Origin: Streptomyces echinoruber
GTDB taxonomy: Bacteria; Actinomycetota; Actinomycetes; Streptomycetales; Streptomycetaceae
Reading direction: 5' to 3'
DNA length: 64,000 bases
NCBI RefSeq assembly: GCF_014651135.1
Contig: NZ_BMWH01000016.1
Span: 78,398 to 142,397 of the forward strand
The notes beneath the pieces are model-generated. The model ran no database searches, was not told the DNA's origin, and worked only from the letters and a program-made list of their open reading frames with translations. The position numbers were made by a program, and so were the translations under genes. Positions 15,350 to 24,174 of the stretch are shown here, in pieces. Positions within the stretch are counted from its first letter, which is position 1. Every line of letters starts with the position of its first letter.

Positions 15350-16603
15350 TTGTCAGGGGTGTGTGTGAAGGTCGCCTGTGTCGGCGGCGGGCCCGCCGGC
15401 CTGTATCTGTCGATCCTGCTGAAACTGCAGGACCCGTCCCACGACGTCACCGTCCACGAGCGCAACCCGGAGGGTTCCACCTACGGCTGGGGCGTCACCT
15501 ACTGGCGGAGCCTGCTCGACAAGCTGTACGCGCACGACCCCGTCTCGGCGCGCGCCGTCGAGGAGCACTCGCTGTGCTGGACCGACGGCGTCGCCCACGT
15601 GGGCGGCCTGACCACCCGGCACCGCGGCGACCGGGGGCACGGCATCGGCCGCCACCGGCTCCTGGAGATCCTCGCCGACCGGGCCCGCGCGCTCGGCGTC
15701 CAGGTCGTGTACGAGCGTGAGACCACGCCCGGCGACCTGCCCGCCGCCGACCTCGTGGTCGCCGCCGACGGCGTGCACAGCGCGCTGCGCGGCCACCACG
15801 CCGACCACTTCGGCACCGAGGTCTCCCTCGGCCGCAACCACTACGTCTGGCTCGGCACCACCAAGGTCTTCGACGCCTTCACCTTCGCCTTCGTGGAGAC
15901 CGGGCACGGCTGGATCTGGTGCTACGGATACGGCTACGGCGACCGGCGCAGCACCTGCGTCGTCGAGTGCGGCCCCGAGACCTTCACCGGCCTCGGCCTG
16001 GACCGGGCCCCCGAGGCGGAGACGCTCGCCCTGCTGGAGAAGCTGTTCGCCGGCGTCCTGGACGGCCACCCCCTGCTGGGCCGCTCCCCGGCCGGCGGCA
16101 GCTCCCCGGCCGACGGCAGCTCCCCGTGGCTGCGCTTCCGCACCCTCACCAACCGCACCTGGCACCGGGACAACCTCGTCCTGCTCGGCGACGCCGCCCA
16201 CACCACGCACTACTCCATCGGCGCCGGCACCACCCTCGCCCTGGAGGACGCGATGTGCCTGGCCGGCGCGCTGCGCGAGCACGCCGCCCTGCCCGACGCG
16301 CTCGCCGCCTACGAGCGGGAGCGCCGGGCCGCCCTGCTGCCGGTGCAGAGCGCGGCCCGCTACAGCGCCCAGTGGTACGAGAACCTGCCCCGCTACATCC
16401 GCCTGCCGCCGCACCGCATGTTCGCCCTGCTCGGCCAGCGCCACTCCCCGCTGCTGCCGTACGTGCCGCCGCAGCTGTACTACGGGCTGGACAAGGCGGT
16501 GAGCCGCCTGGAGGTGCTGCGTCGGCTCAAGCGCTGGCTGGGTCCGAAGGTGGCGCGCACGGTGCACGCACGCGCCCTGGGTGAAAGGGAATTCACCCAG
16601 TAA
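15350..16603 (+). CDS. FAD-dependent monooxygenase (salicylyl-/anthraniloyl-CoA hydroxylase-like)
   Basis: A 417-aa group A flavoprotein monooxygenase. The N-terminal GxGxxG is VACVGGGPAGLYLSILLKLQ, the DG motif is DLVVAADGVHSALRG, and the GD motif is LVLLGDAAHTTHYSIGAGT. The STYGWGVTYW segment resembles enzymes that hydroxylate aryl-CoA or related aromatics. The start could be the TTG at 15350 or the GTG at 15365; no strong ribosome site decides it. A palindromic site overlaps its last codons and another lies between it and the MFS gene, so transcription into the MFS-TetR pair is probably controlled there. Confidence 0.85.
   Translation: MSGVCVKVACVGGGPAGLYLSILLKLQDPSHDVTVHERNPEGSTYGWGVTYWRSLLDKLYAHDPVSARAVEEHSLCWTDGVAHVGGLTTRHRGDRGHGIGRHRLLEILADRARALGVQVVYERETTPGDLPAADLVVAADGVHSALRGHHADHFGTEVSLGRNHYVWLGTTKVFDAFTFAFVETGHGWIWCYGYGYGDRRSTCVVECGPETFTGLGLDRAPEAETLALLEKLFAGVLDGHPLLGRSPAGGSSPADGSSPWLRFRTLTNRTWHRDNLVLLGDAAHTTHYSIGAGTTLALEDAMCLAGALREHAALPDALAAYERERRAALLPVQSAARYSAQWYENLPRYIRLPPHRMFALLGQRHSPLLPYVPPQLYYGLDKAVSRLEVLRRLKRWLGPKVARTVHARALGEREFTQ
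16579..16598. promoter_or_regulatory. Inverted repeat 1, candidate operator of the MFS-TetR operon
   Basis: GGGTGAA, 6 bp, TTCACCC: a perfect 7-bp inverted repeat overlapping the last codons of the monooxygenase gene. It shares the GGTGAA/TTCACC core with a second copy 49 bp downstream. Confidence 0.6.
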
Positions 16604-16628
16604 TTCATCCGGTAGGGTTACGCGCTGC

Positions 16629-16646
16629 GGTGAATTCCCATTCACC
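16629..16646. promoter_or_regulatory. Inverted repeat 2, candidate operator of the MFS-TetR operon
   Basis: GGTGAAT, 4 bp, ATTCACC: a perfect 7-bp inverted repeat 27 bp before the MFS start. The same core recurs at 16579-16598, consistent with two sites for the TetR-type regulator encoded two genes later. Confidence 0.65.
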
Positions 16647-16672
16647 CGGTTTCCCCGGCGTCACCCACCGGA

Positions 16673-18196
16673 GTGCCCATGGAGCAGCCCGCCCCGATAC
16701 CCGCCCCGCCGCCCGCCCGGACACCCGCCCCGGCATCCGCTTCCTCCGGGACATCCAGGACATCCGGGCGGTTCACCCTGCCGGTGCTGGCCTTCGCCGG
16801 CATCCTCATGGCGGTCATGCAGACGGTCGTCGTCCCCCTGCTGCCCGACCTGCCCCGGCTGACCGGCGCGTCGCCGGGCGCGGTGTCCTGGACGGTCACC
16901 GCCACCCTGCTGTCCGGGGCGGTGCTGACCCCGGTGCTCGGCCGGGCCGGCGACATGTACGGCAAGCGGCGGGTGCTGATGGCGGCGCTGGCGCTGATGA
17001 CCGCGGGCGCCGTCCTGTGCGCCGTCTCCTCCGACATCGGTGTGCTCGTCGCCGCCCGCGCCCTGCAGGGCGCCGCGGCCGCCGTCGTACCGCTGTCCAT
17101 CAGCATCCTGCGTGACGAACTGCCGCCCGAGCGGCGGGGATCGGCGGTGGCGTTCATGAGCGCCACCGTCGGCATCGGCGCCGCGCTCGGGCTGCCGCCG
17201 GCCGCGCTGGTGGTCCAGTACACCGACTGGCACGTCATGTTCTGGGCCACGGCCGCGCTCGGCGCCGCCGGCGTCACGGCCGTCGCCTGCGCGGTGCCCG
17301 AGTCACCGGTGCGGCAGCCCGGCCGGTTCGACGTGCCGGGCGCGCTGGGACTCGCGGCCGGGCTGGTGTGCCTGCTGCTCGGCGTCTCGCAGGGCGGCGA
17401 GTGGGGCTGGGGCAGCCCGCGGATCGCGGGTCTGTTCCTCGGTGCGGCCGTGGTGCTCGCCCTGTGGGTGCGGCAGCAGCTCAGGGCCCGCGCGCCGCTG
17501 GTCGACCTGCGGCTGGCGGCCCGCCCCCGGGTCGGCCTCGCCCATGTGGCCGCGCTGCTCACCGGGTTCGCCTTCTACGCCAACTCCCTGGTGACCGCGC
17601 AGCTGGTGCAGGCGCCGAAGGCCACCGGCTACGGGCTCGGGCTGTCCATCGTGGCGACCGGCCTGTGCCTGCTGCCCGGCGGCGTCGTCATGCTGCTCTT
17701 CTCCCCGCTGTCCGCCCGCATCTCGGCATCCCGCGGCCCGCGGGTCACGCTCGCCCTGGGTGCGGCGGTCATCGCGCTGGGGTACGCGGTGCGCATGGCC
17801 GACAGCCGCGACCTGTGGCTGATCATCGCCGGTGCGGCGGTGGTGGCGACCGGCACCACCCTCGCCTACTCGGCGCTGCCCACCCTGATCCTGTGGGCCG
17901 TGCCCGCCGGGCAGACCGCCTCCGCCAACGGCGTCAACGTCCTGATGCGCACCATCGGCCAGGCCACCTCCAGCGCCGCCGTGGCCGCCGTCCTGGTGCA
18001 CCACACCCGGCCCGTCGGCGGCGCCCCGGTGCCCACGCTGCACGGCTACGTGCTGGCGTTCGCGATGGCGGGCACGGTCGCCCTCGCCGCCTGCGCGACC
18101 GCGCTGACCATCCCCGGCGAGGCCGCCCCGCCGGGCACCCGGCGGGCCCGGGGCGACACCCGGGGCACCCGGGACGAGGCGAGGGAGGGAGCATGA
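16673..18196 (+). CDS. MFS drug transporter, DHA2 (14-helix) family
   Basis: A 507-aa major facilitator of the EmrB/QacA type with about 14 hydrophobic helices. It has the DHA2 loop motif GRAGDMYGKRRVLM after the second helix and the motif-C-like RALQGAAAAVVPLSISIL. Proton-driven export of drugs or metabolites is expected. It starts at GTG (16673) or ATG (16679). Two palindromes precede it. Its stop overlaps the tetR-type gene start (ATGA), so exporter and repressor are co-translated. The aromatic monooxygenase upstream suggests that its product, or its substrate, may be what is exported. Confidence 0.92.
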   Translation: MPMEQPAPIPAPPPARTPAPASASSGTSRTSGRFTLPVLAFAGILMAVMQTVVVPLLPDLPRLTGASPGAVSWTVTATLLSGAVLTPVLGRAGDMYGKRRVLMAALALMTAGAVLCAVSSDIGVLVAARALQGAAAAVVPLSISILRDELPPERRGSAVAFMSATVGIGAALGLPPAALVVQYTDWHVMFWATAALGAAGVTAVACAVPESPVRQPGRFDVPGALGLAAGLVCLLLGVSQGGEWGWGSPRIAGLFLGAAVVLALWVRQQLRARAPLVDLRLAARPRVGLAHVAALLTGFAFYANSLVTAQLVQAPKATGYGLGLSIVATGLCLLPGGVVMLLFSPLSARISASRGPRVTLALGAAVIALGYAVRMADSRDLWLIIAGAAVVATGTTLAYSALPTLILWAVPAGQTASANGVNVLMRTIGQATSSAAVAAVLVHHTRPVGGAPVPTLHGYVLAFAMAGTVALAACATALTIPGEAAPPGTRRARGDTRGTRDEAREGA

Positions 18197-18777
18197 CGGC
18201 CGTGCGCACCCCGCCCCCCGCGTCCGCGCCGGTGCGCCGGGACGCCGAGGCGACCAGGGCGGCGATCCTCAAGGCCGCCCGGTACCTCCTGGCCCGGCAG
18301 CCGCACGCCGACATCACCCTCAAGGCGGTCGCCGACCGCGCCGGGGTCAGCCCGCCGCTGGTGGTGAAGTACTTCGGCTCCAAGGACGCCCTCTTCGCCC
18401 GCGTGATGAACTTCGAGGCCGACGTGGCCGCCCTGCTGCAGGCGCCGCTCGACGGCCTCGGCCGGCACATGGTCCGGCACGTCCTGCTCAGCCAGCGCGA
18501 GCGGGGTGCCGACCCCGTCCTGCGGATCGTGTTCGCGCCGCTGCACGGCGAGCACGGCGAGGTGCTGCGCGCGAACTTCCGCAGCCAGGTCACCGAGCGC
18601 CTCGCCGCCCGCCTGACCGGCCCGGACGCGGGCCTGCGCGCCGAGCTCGCCGTCGCCGCCGTCCTCGGCCTCGGCGTGATGTACGGCATCGCCCGCGGCC
18701 CCCGCCTGCGCGCCGCCGCCGTCGAGGAGATCGCCGACCGGTACGGGCCGGTGGTGCAGGCGCACCTGACCCCCTGA
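18193..18777 (+). CDS. TetR family transcriptional regulator
   Basis: A 194-aa TetR protein. The HTH is at residues 20-65 (RAAILKAARYLLA to ITLKAVADRAGVSPPLVVKYFGSKDALFARVM), followed by a helical ligand domain. The KYFGSKDALF signature is standard. It is coupled to the MFS gene by a 4-bp overlap and is probably the repressor of the operon through the two GGTGAA-type palindromes upstream of the MFS gene. Confidence 0.92.
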   Translation: MTAVRTPPPASAPVRRDAEATRAAILKAARYLLARQPHADITLKAVADRAGVSPPLVVKYFGSKDALFARVMNFEADVAALLQAPLDGLGRHMVRHVLLSQRERGADPVLRIVFAPLHGEHGEVLRANFRSQVTERLAARLTGPDAGLRAELAVAAVLGLGVMYGIARGPRLRAAAVEEIADRYGPVVQAHLTP

Positions 18778-18784
18778 GCGCGCC

Positions 18785-18838
18785 CGCGGCTCCCGCGCGG
18801 CACGCGCCCGGCGCGCCGCCGGCCGTGCGGGAGCCGCG
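18785..18838. terminator. Hairpin between the tetR-type gene and the flavoprotein gene
   Basis: A 12-bp perfect stem (CGCGGCTCCCGC at 18785-18796 with GCGGGAGCCGCG at 18827-18838) starts 8 bp after the tetR stop. The right arm belongs to the first unit of a tandem repeat. Confidence 0.55.
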
Positions 18839-18909
18839 GACACGCCGGCCGTGCGGGAGCCGCGGACACGCCGGCCGTGCGTGAGCCGCGGGCGCGCCGG
18901 CCGTGCGGG
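18818..18909. repeat. 26-bp tandem repeat, about 3.5 copies
   Basis: Units at 18818-18843, 18844-18869, 18870-18895 and a half unit to 18909. The first two are identical and begin GCCGGCCGTGCGGGAGCC; the third has a few changes. They lie between the two convergent genes. Confidence 0.8.
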
Positions 18910-18925
18910 TCCGGCGCCGCCCGGC

Positions 18926-20701
18926 CTACGGGAACAGGCGGTCCAGGAAGGCGTCGCCGAACACCCGGTGCGGGTCGAGCCGCCGCAGTGTCCCGGCCGC
19001 CTCCTCCCACACGGCGCTCCTGAACGACGCGGGCACCGCCGTGCCCAGCACGTGCGCGTCGCTCCAGGCGGCCGTGTCCGTGTACGCCCAGCCCTTGGAC
19101 CACTCCACCCGGGTCAGGGCGTGCGTGCCGTCGTACGTGCCGAACAGGAACTGTTCGAGCTCGCGCAGGAACCGCTCCGCGTACGGCGTGCCCGGCAGCG
19201 TCAGCACGTCCAGCCACACGGCCGTGTCCCACTCCGGCCGCCCGGCCACCGGCCGCACCGCGGACAGCAGCGGGGCGCGGGCGCCGTCGAGCCCGGCGTG
19301 CGCGGGGTCGTCGAGGCCGGTGACGCGGATCTCCACGGAGCCGTTGACGGGGAAGCGGCCGCGCGCGGCGTACGCGGCGAGCCGGTCGCGGTAGAAGGAC
19401 GTGAACTCGTGCACCACCTGCTGCACCCGGGAACGGGAGGTCACCACCGCGTAGCCGTCGGCGGTCACCCGCAGGGTGGTGGGCCGGATGTACAGCAGCG
19501 TGTTCTTCGACGGCCCCCAGATGTCCGCGGACAGGGTCGCGGTCAGCCCGAGCGAGGCCGCCGCGTACTGGGCGGTGCCCAGCTCCGGCGCCAGGTACCA
19601 GGCCGCGTCGGCCGTCATCCGTCCGGCGAGGTCGGCCACCGGTCGCGGCACGTGGTCGGAGAACGGGTAGTTGTACGGCCCGGTGACGTGCCGGGAGGCG
19701 GCCGGCCGCCGCGGGGCGCGGCTCCACACCTTCAGCCACGGGCACGCGGTGAACGCGAACCAGATCGCCTCCACCCGCCCGGAGGTGTCCAGGAAGCCCG
19801 CGAAGGTGCGGCCCGAGGAGCCGGGCGCGGCGAACAGCTCGGCGGCCGGGACGTCCGTACGGCTGACGCAGCGCAGGTTCGTGTCGGCGCCGACGCGGAG
19901 CACCACCTCGGTCACCAGGCAGCGGCCGAGGTGGGCGAGGAGCGCGGCGCACTCGGCCTCGTCGCGGCGGAAGGTGCGCGGGGCGTAGACCTGCCGGTCC
20001 TCGTCCCACACCACGGCGGTCAGCTCCAGCACCAGGTTGCTGAGCGAGCCGTAGGTGTGCCCGGGCGGCCGCTGCTCGCCCGGCGCCGGTACGGCCGTGC
20101 CGTGCGCGTCGACGGCCAGCGCCCCGCCCACGGTGAGGTCGCCCGGCGCGGGCACCGCGGTCAGGCCCAGGCCGTGCTCCTCCAGGAAGGACAGCAGCGC
20201 CTCCATCGTCACGCCGGCGCCGGCCCGCACGGCGGTGGCGGACTCCAGGGCCAGGGACGTCAGGTGGGCGGAGGTGTCGACGAGCAGCACGGGGGCGTCC
20301 GCGCCGGTGCCCTCGGTGACCGTCAGCGGCGACCAGCCGTGCGAGCGGCCCCGGGCGCGCACACGTCTGCCGTTGCGCCGGGCCCAGTCGACGACGGCCG
20401 CCGCCTGCTCCGGGCCGGCCGGCGCGCAGGCCCACAGGCCGTCGGCGGTGATCTCGCCGACCCAGTTGCGGTACGCCGAGCGGTACAGGGCCACGTCCTC
20501 GGGGAAGTCCGGCAGCTCCGCCGCCGCGGCCGCGGGATCGGCGGCGAGCGCGGCGGGCACGGCCGTGAGGGCGGCGGCGGTGCGCAGGAAACCGCGGCGG
20601 GTCCACGCCGTGGGGCCGGGGTGCCATGGCGTGGACCCGGGATTCCGTGCCGTGGGGCCGGAGTCGCCCGGCAGGAAGTTGCTCCGTAAACGATCCGTCA
20701 C
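18926..20701 (-). CDS. Secreted FAD-linked oxidase, type II cholesterol oxidase-like
   Basis: A 591-aa VAO/BBE-fold flavoprotein. A Tat-type leader (TRRGFLRTAAALTAVPAALA, about residues 35-55) predicts export after folding. The FAD-binding PCMH domain follows (ARRNGRRVRARGRSHGWSPLTV, GAGVTMEALLSFLEEHG, APGDLTVGGALAVDAHG). The His in RSHGWSP is a good candidate for covalent FAD attachment, as in the covalent-FAD cholesterol oxidase of Brevibacterium. The C-terminal domain ends RLDPHRVFGDAFLDRLFP. The likely reaction is oxidation of a sterol or other alcohol with O2. The start is a GTG at 20701; the region before the Tat motif is unusually long. Confidence 0.82.
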   Translation of the reverse strand: MTDRLRSNFLPGDSGPTARNPGSTPWHPGPTAWTRRGFLRTAAALTAVPAALAADPAAAAAELPDFPEDVALYRSAYRNWVGEITADGLWACAPAGPEQAAAVVDWARRNGRRVRARGRSHGWSPLTVTEGTGADAPVLLVDTSAHLTSLALESATAVRAGAGVTMEALLSFLEEHGLGLTAVPAPGDLTVGGALAVDAHGTAVPAPGEQRPPGHTYGSLSNLVLELTAVVWDEDRQVYAPRTFRRDEAECAALLAHLGRCLVTEVVLRVGADTNLRCVSRTDVPAAELFAAPGSSGRTFAGFLDTSGRVEAIWFAFTACPWLKVWSRAPRRPAASRHVTGPYNYPFSDHVPRPVADLAGRMTADAAWYLAPELGTAQYAAASLGLTATLSADIWGPSKNTLLYIRPTTLRVTADGYAVVTSRSRVQQVVHEFTSFYRDRLAAYAARGRFPVNGSVEIRVTGLDDPAHAGLDGARAPLLSAVRPVAGRPEWDTAVWLDVLTLPGTPYAERFLRELEQFLFGTYDGTHALTRVEWSKGWAYTDTAAWSDAHVLGTAVPASFRSAVWEEAAGTLRRLDPHRVFGDAFLDRLFP

Positions 20702-20859
20702 GGCCGCCACGCTAGGGCGGGCGGCGGGCCATCGGAATCCCGCCACCGGAGACCACTCGAACGAGTGAAAGAGGGAGTGAAGGCGAGGGGGATGGGAAGG
20801 GGCGGCCGACCGGAACGGCCCGTTCCGTTCGCCGGGGCGGCGGATGACAGACTGGCCGC

Positions 20860-21843
20860 ATGGAAGAACGAGTGATGGGCAGGTCGGGGCAGCGCGTGTC
20901 GGTCGTGGGCCTCGGCACCTGGCAGCTGGGCGCCGACTGGGGCGACGTGGACGACAAGCAGGCCCTCTCCGTGCTGGAGGCGGCGGCCGAGTCGGGGGTG
21001 ACGTTCTTCGACACGGCCGACGTCTACGGCGACGGCCGCAGCGAGCAGACCATTGCGGCCTTCCTGCGCGGCAGGCCCGACCTGCGCGTCACGGTCGCCA
21101 CCAAGATGGGCCGCCGGGTGGAGCAGATCCCGGAGAACTACGTCCTGGACAACTTCCGCGCCTGGAACGACCGCTCCCGGCGCAACCTCGGCGTCGACCG
21201 CATCGACCTGGTGCAACTGCACTGCCCGCCCACGCCCGTCTACTCCTCCGACGAGGTGTTCGACGCCCTCGACACCCTGGTGGAGGAGGGGCGGATCGCC
21301 GCGTACGGCGTGAGCGTGGAGACCTGCGCGGAGGCGCTGACGGCGATCGCGCGGCCGCACGTGGCCAGCGTCCAGATCATCCTCAACCCGTTCCGCATGA
21401 AGCCCCTGCTCGAGGTGCTGCCCGCGGCCCGCGAGGCGGGCGTCGGCATCATCGCCCGCGTCCCGCTCGCCTCGGGCCTGCTGTCGGGCAAGTACACCAA
21501 GGACACGGTGTTCCCCGAGAACGACCACCGCACCTTCAACCGGCACGGCGAGGCCTTCGACCAGGGCGAGACCTTCTCCGGCGTCGACTACGCCACGGGC
21601 GTGGAGGCCGCCGCCGAGTTCGCCGCGCTCGCCCCCGAGGGGTACACCCCGGCCCAGCTCGCGCTGCGCTGGATCATCCAGCAGCCGGGCGTCACCACCG
21701 TGATCCCCGGCGCCCGCTCGCCGGAGCAGGCCCGCGCCAACGCGGCCGCCGCCACGCTGCCGCCGCTGTCCGAGAAGACGCTCACGGCGATCCGGGACCT
21801 GTACGACCGGCGCATCCGCGAGCAGGTCGAACACCGCTGGTGA
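20860..21843 (+). CDS. Aldo/keto reductase
   Basis: A 327-aa AKR. Barrel motifs: GLGTWQLGADWGD at the start, FFDTADVYGDGRSEQTIAAFL with the catalytic Asp/Tyr, VATKMGRRVEQIPENY with Lys, DLVQLHCPP with His, and the C-terminal WIIQQPGVTTVIPGARSPEQ for NADPH binding. It is divergent from the flavoprotein gene and convergent with a small hypothetical gene. Substrate unknown. Confidence 0.92.
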   Translation: MEERVMGRSGQRVSVVGLGTWQLGADWGDVDDKQALSVLEAAAESGVTFFDTADVYGDGRSEQTIAAFLRGRPDLRVTVATKMGRRVEQIPENYVLDNFRAWNDRSRRNLGVDRIDLVQLHCPPTPVYSSDEVFDALDTLVEEGRIAAYGVSVETCAEALTAIARPHVASVQIILNPFRMKPLLEVLPAAREAGVGIIARVPLASGLLSGKYTKDTVFPENDHRTFNRHGEAFDQGETFSGVDYATGVEAAAEFAALAPEGYTPAQLALRWIIQQPGVTTVIPGARSPEQARANAAAATLPPLSEKTLTAIRDLYDRRIREQVEHRW

Positions 21844-21867
21844 CCCCGGCCGGAGGGCCGCCCCGGC

Positions 21868-22212
21868 TCAGGACCTGAGCACCAGCTGGCGCTCCTGCTC
21901 CTGGTCGCCGGCGGCGGTGCCCTCGTCGGTCACGCCGAAGGCCCGCGCCAGCGTCCGGCTCGCCGTGCGCACGGCCTCCGGCGATCCCTGGACGGTCACC
22001 GTGACCGGCGCGGACAGCCGTCCCGCCGCGCCGTCCCGCGCGGGCGGCGCCGACGGCGCGGTGCCGCCGAACGTGGCCGTGAACACGGTGGCCCGCTCGT
22101 CGGCGGGCAGCTCCTGCGCAGGTCCGAACGCGGGCTCCAGGGCGTGGACGACGGTCCGCGCGTCCGCGGCGCTGCCGCCGCTGAGCGTGACGGTGAGCGA
22201 AGTGCCGGGCAT
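21868..22212 (-). CDS. Small hypothetical protein
   Basis: A 114-aa protein starting at an ATG preceded by GAGGAG. No family recognised. It reads as an alpha/beta protein with two repeats of a beta-rich segment (TSLTVTLSGGSAADARTVVHAL and SAPVTVTVQGSPEAVRTASRTL), suggesting an internal duplication. The C-terminus is acidic and Gln-rich. The open frame continues upstream through a tandem repeat, but that part is very unlikely to be coding. Confidence 0.6.
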   Translation of the reverse strand: MPGTSLTVTLSGGSAADARTVVHALEPAFGPAQELPADERATVFTATFGGTAPSAPPARDGAAGRLSAPVTVTVQGSPEAVRTASRTLARAFGVTDEGTAAGDQEQERQLVLRS

Positions 22213-22384
22213 GGTCAACGGACTCCTCGGATCGATCGGTGTCGGCACCGCCGGGAACCGCCGCCCAGGGCGTCTCCCGGCGCACCCGCTTCGTGTAACC
22301 GCGGGGTGATCGCTCAAACGACGGCGGGGAGAGGGGGGAAGGCGAGGTTCCGGCGCGGGCGGCGGCTCGCCGCTCCGCGACCGG

Positions 22385-22476
22385 GACCGCCGCCCGTGCC
22401 GGTGCTGTCTCCCGTCGGACCGCCGCCCGTGCCGGTGCTGTCTCCCGTCGGACCGCCGCCCGTGCCGGTGCTGTCT
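22385..22476. repeat. 33-bp tandem repeat, about 2.8 copies
   Basis: Units begin at 22385, 22418 and 22451 with GACCGCCGCCCGTGCCGG; the third breaks off after 26 bp. It lies in the 390-bp stretch 22213-22602, which otherwise holds no gene. A 33-bp period is a multiple of three, so the antisense frame also shows an 11-residue peptide repeat, but no real gene is evident. Confidence 0.85.
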
Positions 22477-22602
22477 TCGCGCCGGCCCGTCGCCCGCGCC
22501 GAAGACGTTCTCCGCGCCGCGGCCGCGCCCTCCTGCCGTCCCCGCCGTCGGCCGTGCGCCGGCCGTAAGCCGACCGTGCGGCGGCCTTGCGGCGGCCATG
22601 CG

Positions 22603-22974
22603 TCAGATCCGCCCGCCCGTCAGCCGGGTCAGCGGGCCCCGGGCGGCGCGCTCGGCGCGGCGGCCGGCGAGGTAGGAGGCGGTGGTGAGGGCGGTGAGCC
22701 CGGCACCGACGCCGGCGGCGACGGCCTTGCGGGCGGCCAGGACCGTCCAGGCGGTCCTGGCGGTGGCGGCGACTTGGCCGGAGGCGGAGGCGAGAGCCTG
22801 GCGGCCCGCCGCCACGGCGCGGGCGGTGCCCTGGGCGGCCCCGCCCGCCGCGTCGGCGGCGCGGCCCGCCCCGGCCCCGACGGCCGACGCGGCGTCAGCG
22901 GCCTTGCCGACGACGCCCTGTGCCGTGCCGGCGGACTTCTCGGTCACGTTCGTGTGCTTGTCCGTAGCGCTCAT
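22603..22974 (-). CDS. Ala/Gly-rich hypothetical protein with one membrane segment
   Basis: A 123-aa protein beginning SATDKHTNVTEKSAGTAQG. A long Ala/Gly-rich, coiled or amphipathic central part (repeats of AADAAGGAA type, residues 25-80) is followed by a hydrophobic segment AVAAGVGAGLTALTTASYLAG near residue 95 and a basic tail. It resembles small stress- or envelope-associated proteins of streptomycetes, but I cannot name a family. It is divergent from the DUF6328 gene; the intergenic DNA has a weak SigB-like GGGT-N14-GGATAC on its strand. Confidence 0.6.
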   Translation of the reverse strand: MSATDKHTNVTEKSAGTAQGVVGKAADAASAVGAGAGRAADAAGGAAQGTARAVAAGRQALASASGQVAATARTAWTVLAARKAVAAGVGAGLTALTTASYLAGRRAERAARGPLTRLTGGRI

Positions 22975-23114
22975 GGCATCCGCCTTGCCGCTCGCACGGC
23001 GGGCAAACACGCTCCGCCACCGGGCGTTTCCGTATCCGTCACCCCTGATCAACCCGGCGGCAAACGGGAACACGAGTCACCGGAACCCGCGAGAACCGCT
23101 GAGCTGGAGGAACG

Positions 23115-23615
23115 TTGTCGGACACGGAACACGGTGCGGAAGCGAGGGACCGGGGGCGCGACGAGACGGAGGAGGAACGGGCCGACCGCAAGTGGGGCGA
23201 GCTCATCCAGGAGGTCAGGGTCGCGCAGACCGGCGTGCAGATCCTCTTCGGTTTCCTGCTCACCGTGGTCTTCCAGTCCAAGTACGCCCAACTGCAGCCG
23301 ACGGAGAAGACGATCTACATCGTGACCGTCGTCCTGGGCGCCGCCGCCACGGGGGCGCTGATCGGGCCGGTGTCCCTGCACCGCCTGGTCTCCGGGCGGC
23401 GGGTGAAGCCGCAGGCGGTCGAGTGGGCCTCCCGGCTGACCTTCGTCGGGCTGCTCCTGCTGCTGGCCACCATGACCGCCTCGCTGCTGCTGATCCTGCG
23501 GGTCGCCACGCACGACACGTACGTGCCGTGGCTGGTCGTGGGGGTGGTGCTCTGGTACCTGCTGTGCTGGTTCGTGGTCCCGATGCTGGCCCGGCGCCGG
23601 CACGGCTCCCGCTAG
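23115..23615 (+). CDS. DUF6328 family membrane protein
   Basis: A 166-aa protein. A charged N-terminal region (EARDRGRDETEEERADRKWGELIQE) leads into four hydrophobic helices starting at about residues 40, 68, 108 and 140, with the typical GVQILFGFLLTVVFQSKYAQL. This is the DUF6328 pattern as I know it. It starts at TTG, preceded by GGAGGAACG. Function unknown. Confidence 0.8.
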   Translation: MSDTEHGAEARDRGRDETEEERADRKWGELIQEVRVAQTGVQILFGFLLTVVFQSKYAQLQPTEKTIYIVTVVLGAAATGALIGPVSLHRLVSGRRVKPQAVEWASRLTFVGLLLLLATMTASLLLILRVATHDTYVPWLVVGVVLWYLLCWFVVPMLARRRHGSR

Positions 23616-23748
23616 CGCGGCCCGGGCGCGCCCGGCCTCCCGCCCGGACGCCGGGGCGTGCCCGCACGGGGTGCGGCGGCTGCGGGGCGCGGGCGCCTCC
23701 CGCCCGGACGGCGCTTCTCGCGGGGCGCTTGCCCCGGGGCCACGGGGG

Positions 23749-24174
23749 TCACTTGCCCGTGAAGACCTCCGCCAGGAAGTCGTCGATTCGCACCTGCTCG
23801 CGGCCGGGCGGGACGATCTCGTGGGTCTGCCGCAGGAAGGCCGCCACCGCCGGCGCCCACGCGAACACCGCGGCGTGGTGCCGGCCCCCGCCGGGGCGGG
23901 CGTCGCCGAAGAAGTCCATCCGCAGTTCCTGCCACATGCCGGTCGACACGGGCCGGAAGCGGACGTCGCCGATGCCGACCGGGCGGGTGAGGCCGTCGGC
24001 GAGCATCTCCCGGTCGAGCCGCCACCGCGCCAGCACCCGGCCGTCATGGGTGAACACGGCGGTGACGGCGAACGGGTCCGCGGCGTCGTACTGCAGGTGG
24101 GCCAGGACGGGGAAGCGGTCGGCGGCGCCCGCCTGAAGCTGCATGACCAGGGTCTTGTGCACGAACGGGTTCAC
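23749..24174 (-). CDS. SsgA-like protein (SALP), sporulation/cell-division regulator
   Basis: A 141-aa protein of the SsgA/SsgB family unique to sporulating actinomycetes. Characteristic segments: FPVLAHLQYDAADPFAVTAVF, ARWRLDREMLADGLTRPVGIGDVRF, and a helical C-terminus (FAWAPAVAAFLRQTHEIVPPG). SALPs guide septum placement and peptidoglycan handling during sporulation. The start is GTG at 24174 with GGAGG ahead. On the minus strand, GGGTAC is present at 24213-24218 but without a matching GNNT element. Confidence 0.85.
   Translation of the reverse strand: MNPFVHKTLVMQLQAGAADRFPVLAHLQYDAADPFAVTAVFTHDGRVLARWRLDREMLADGLTRPVGIGDVRFRPVSTGMWQELRMDFFGDARPGGGRHHAAVFAWAPAVAAFLRQTHEIVPPGREQVRIDDFLAEVFTGK

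Noticed and set aside
13043..18777. Secondary-metabolite gene cluster around the SRPBCC, VOC, monooxygenase and MFS genes
   Set aside because: No synthase, NRPS, terpene or RiPP core gene lies here; the genes are on mixed strands and separated by terminators.
22215..22599. N-terminal extension of the small hypothetical gene, with an 11-residue peptide repeat
   Set aside because: A better start with GAGGAG exists at 22212; the extension is repeat DNA with Arg/Gly/Pro-rich noise.
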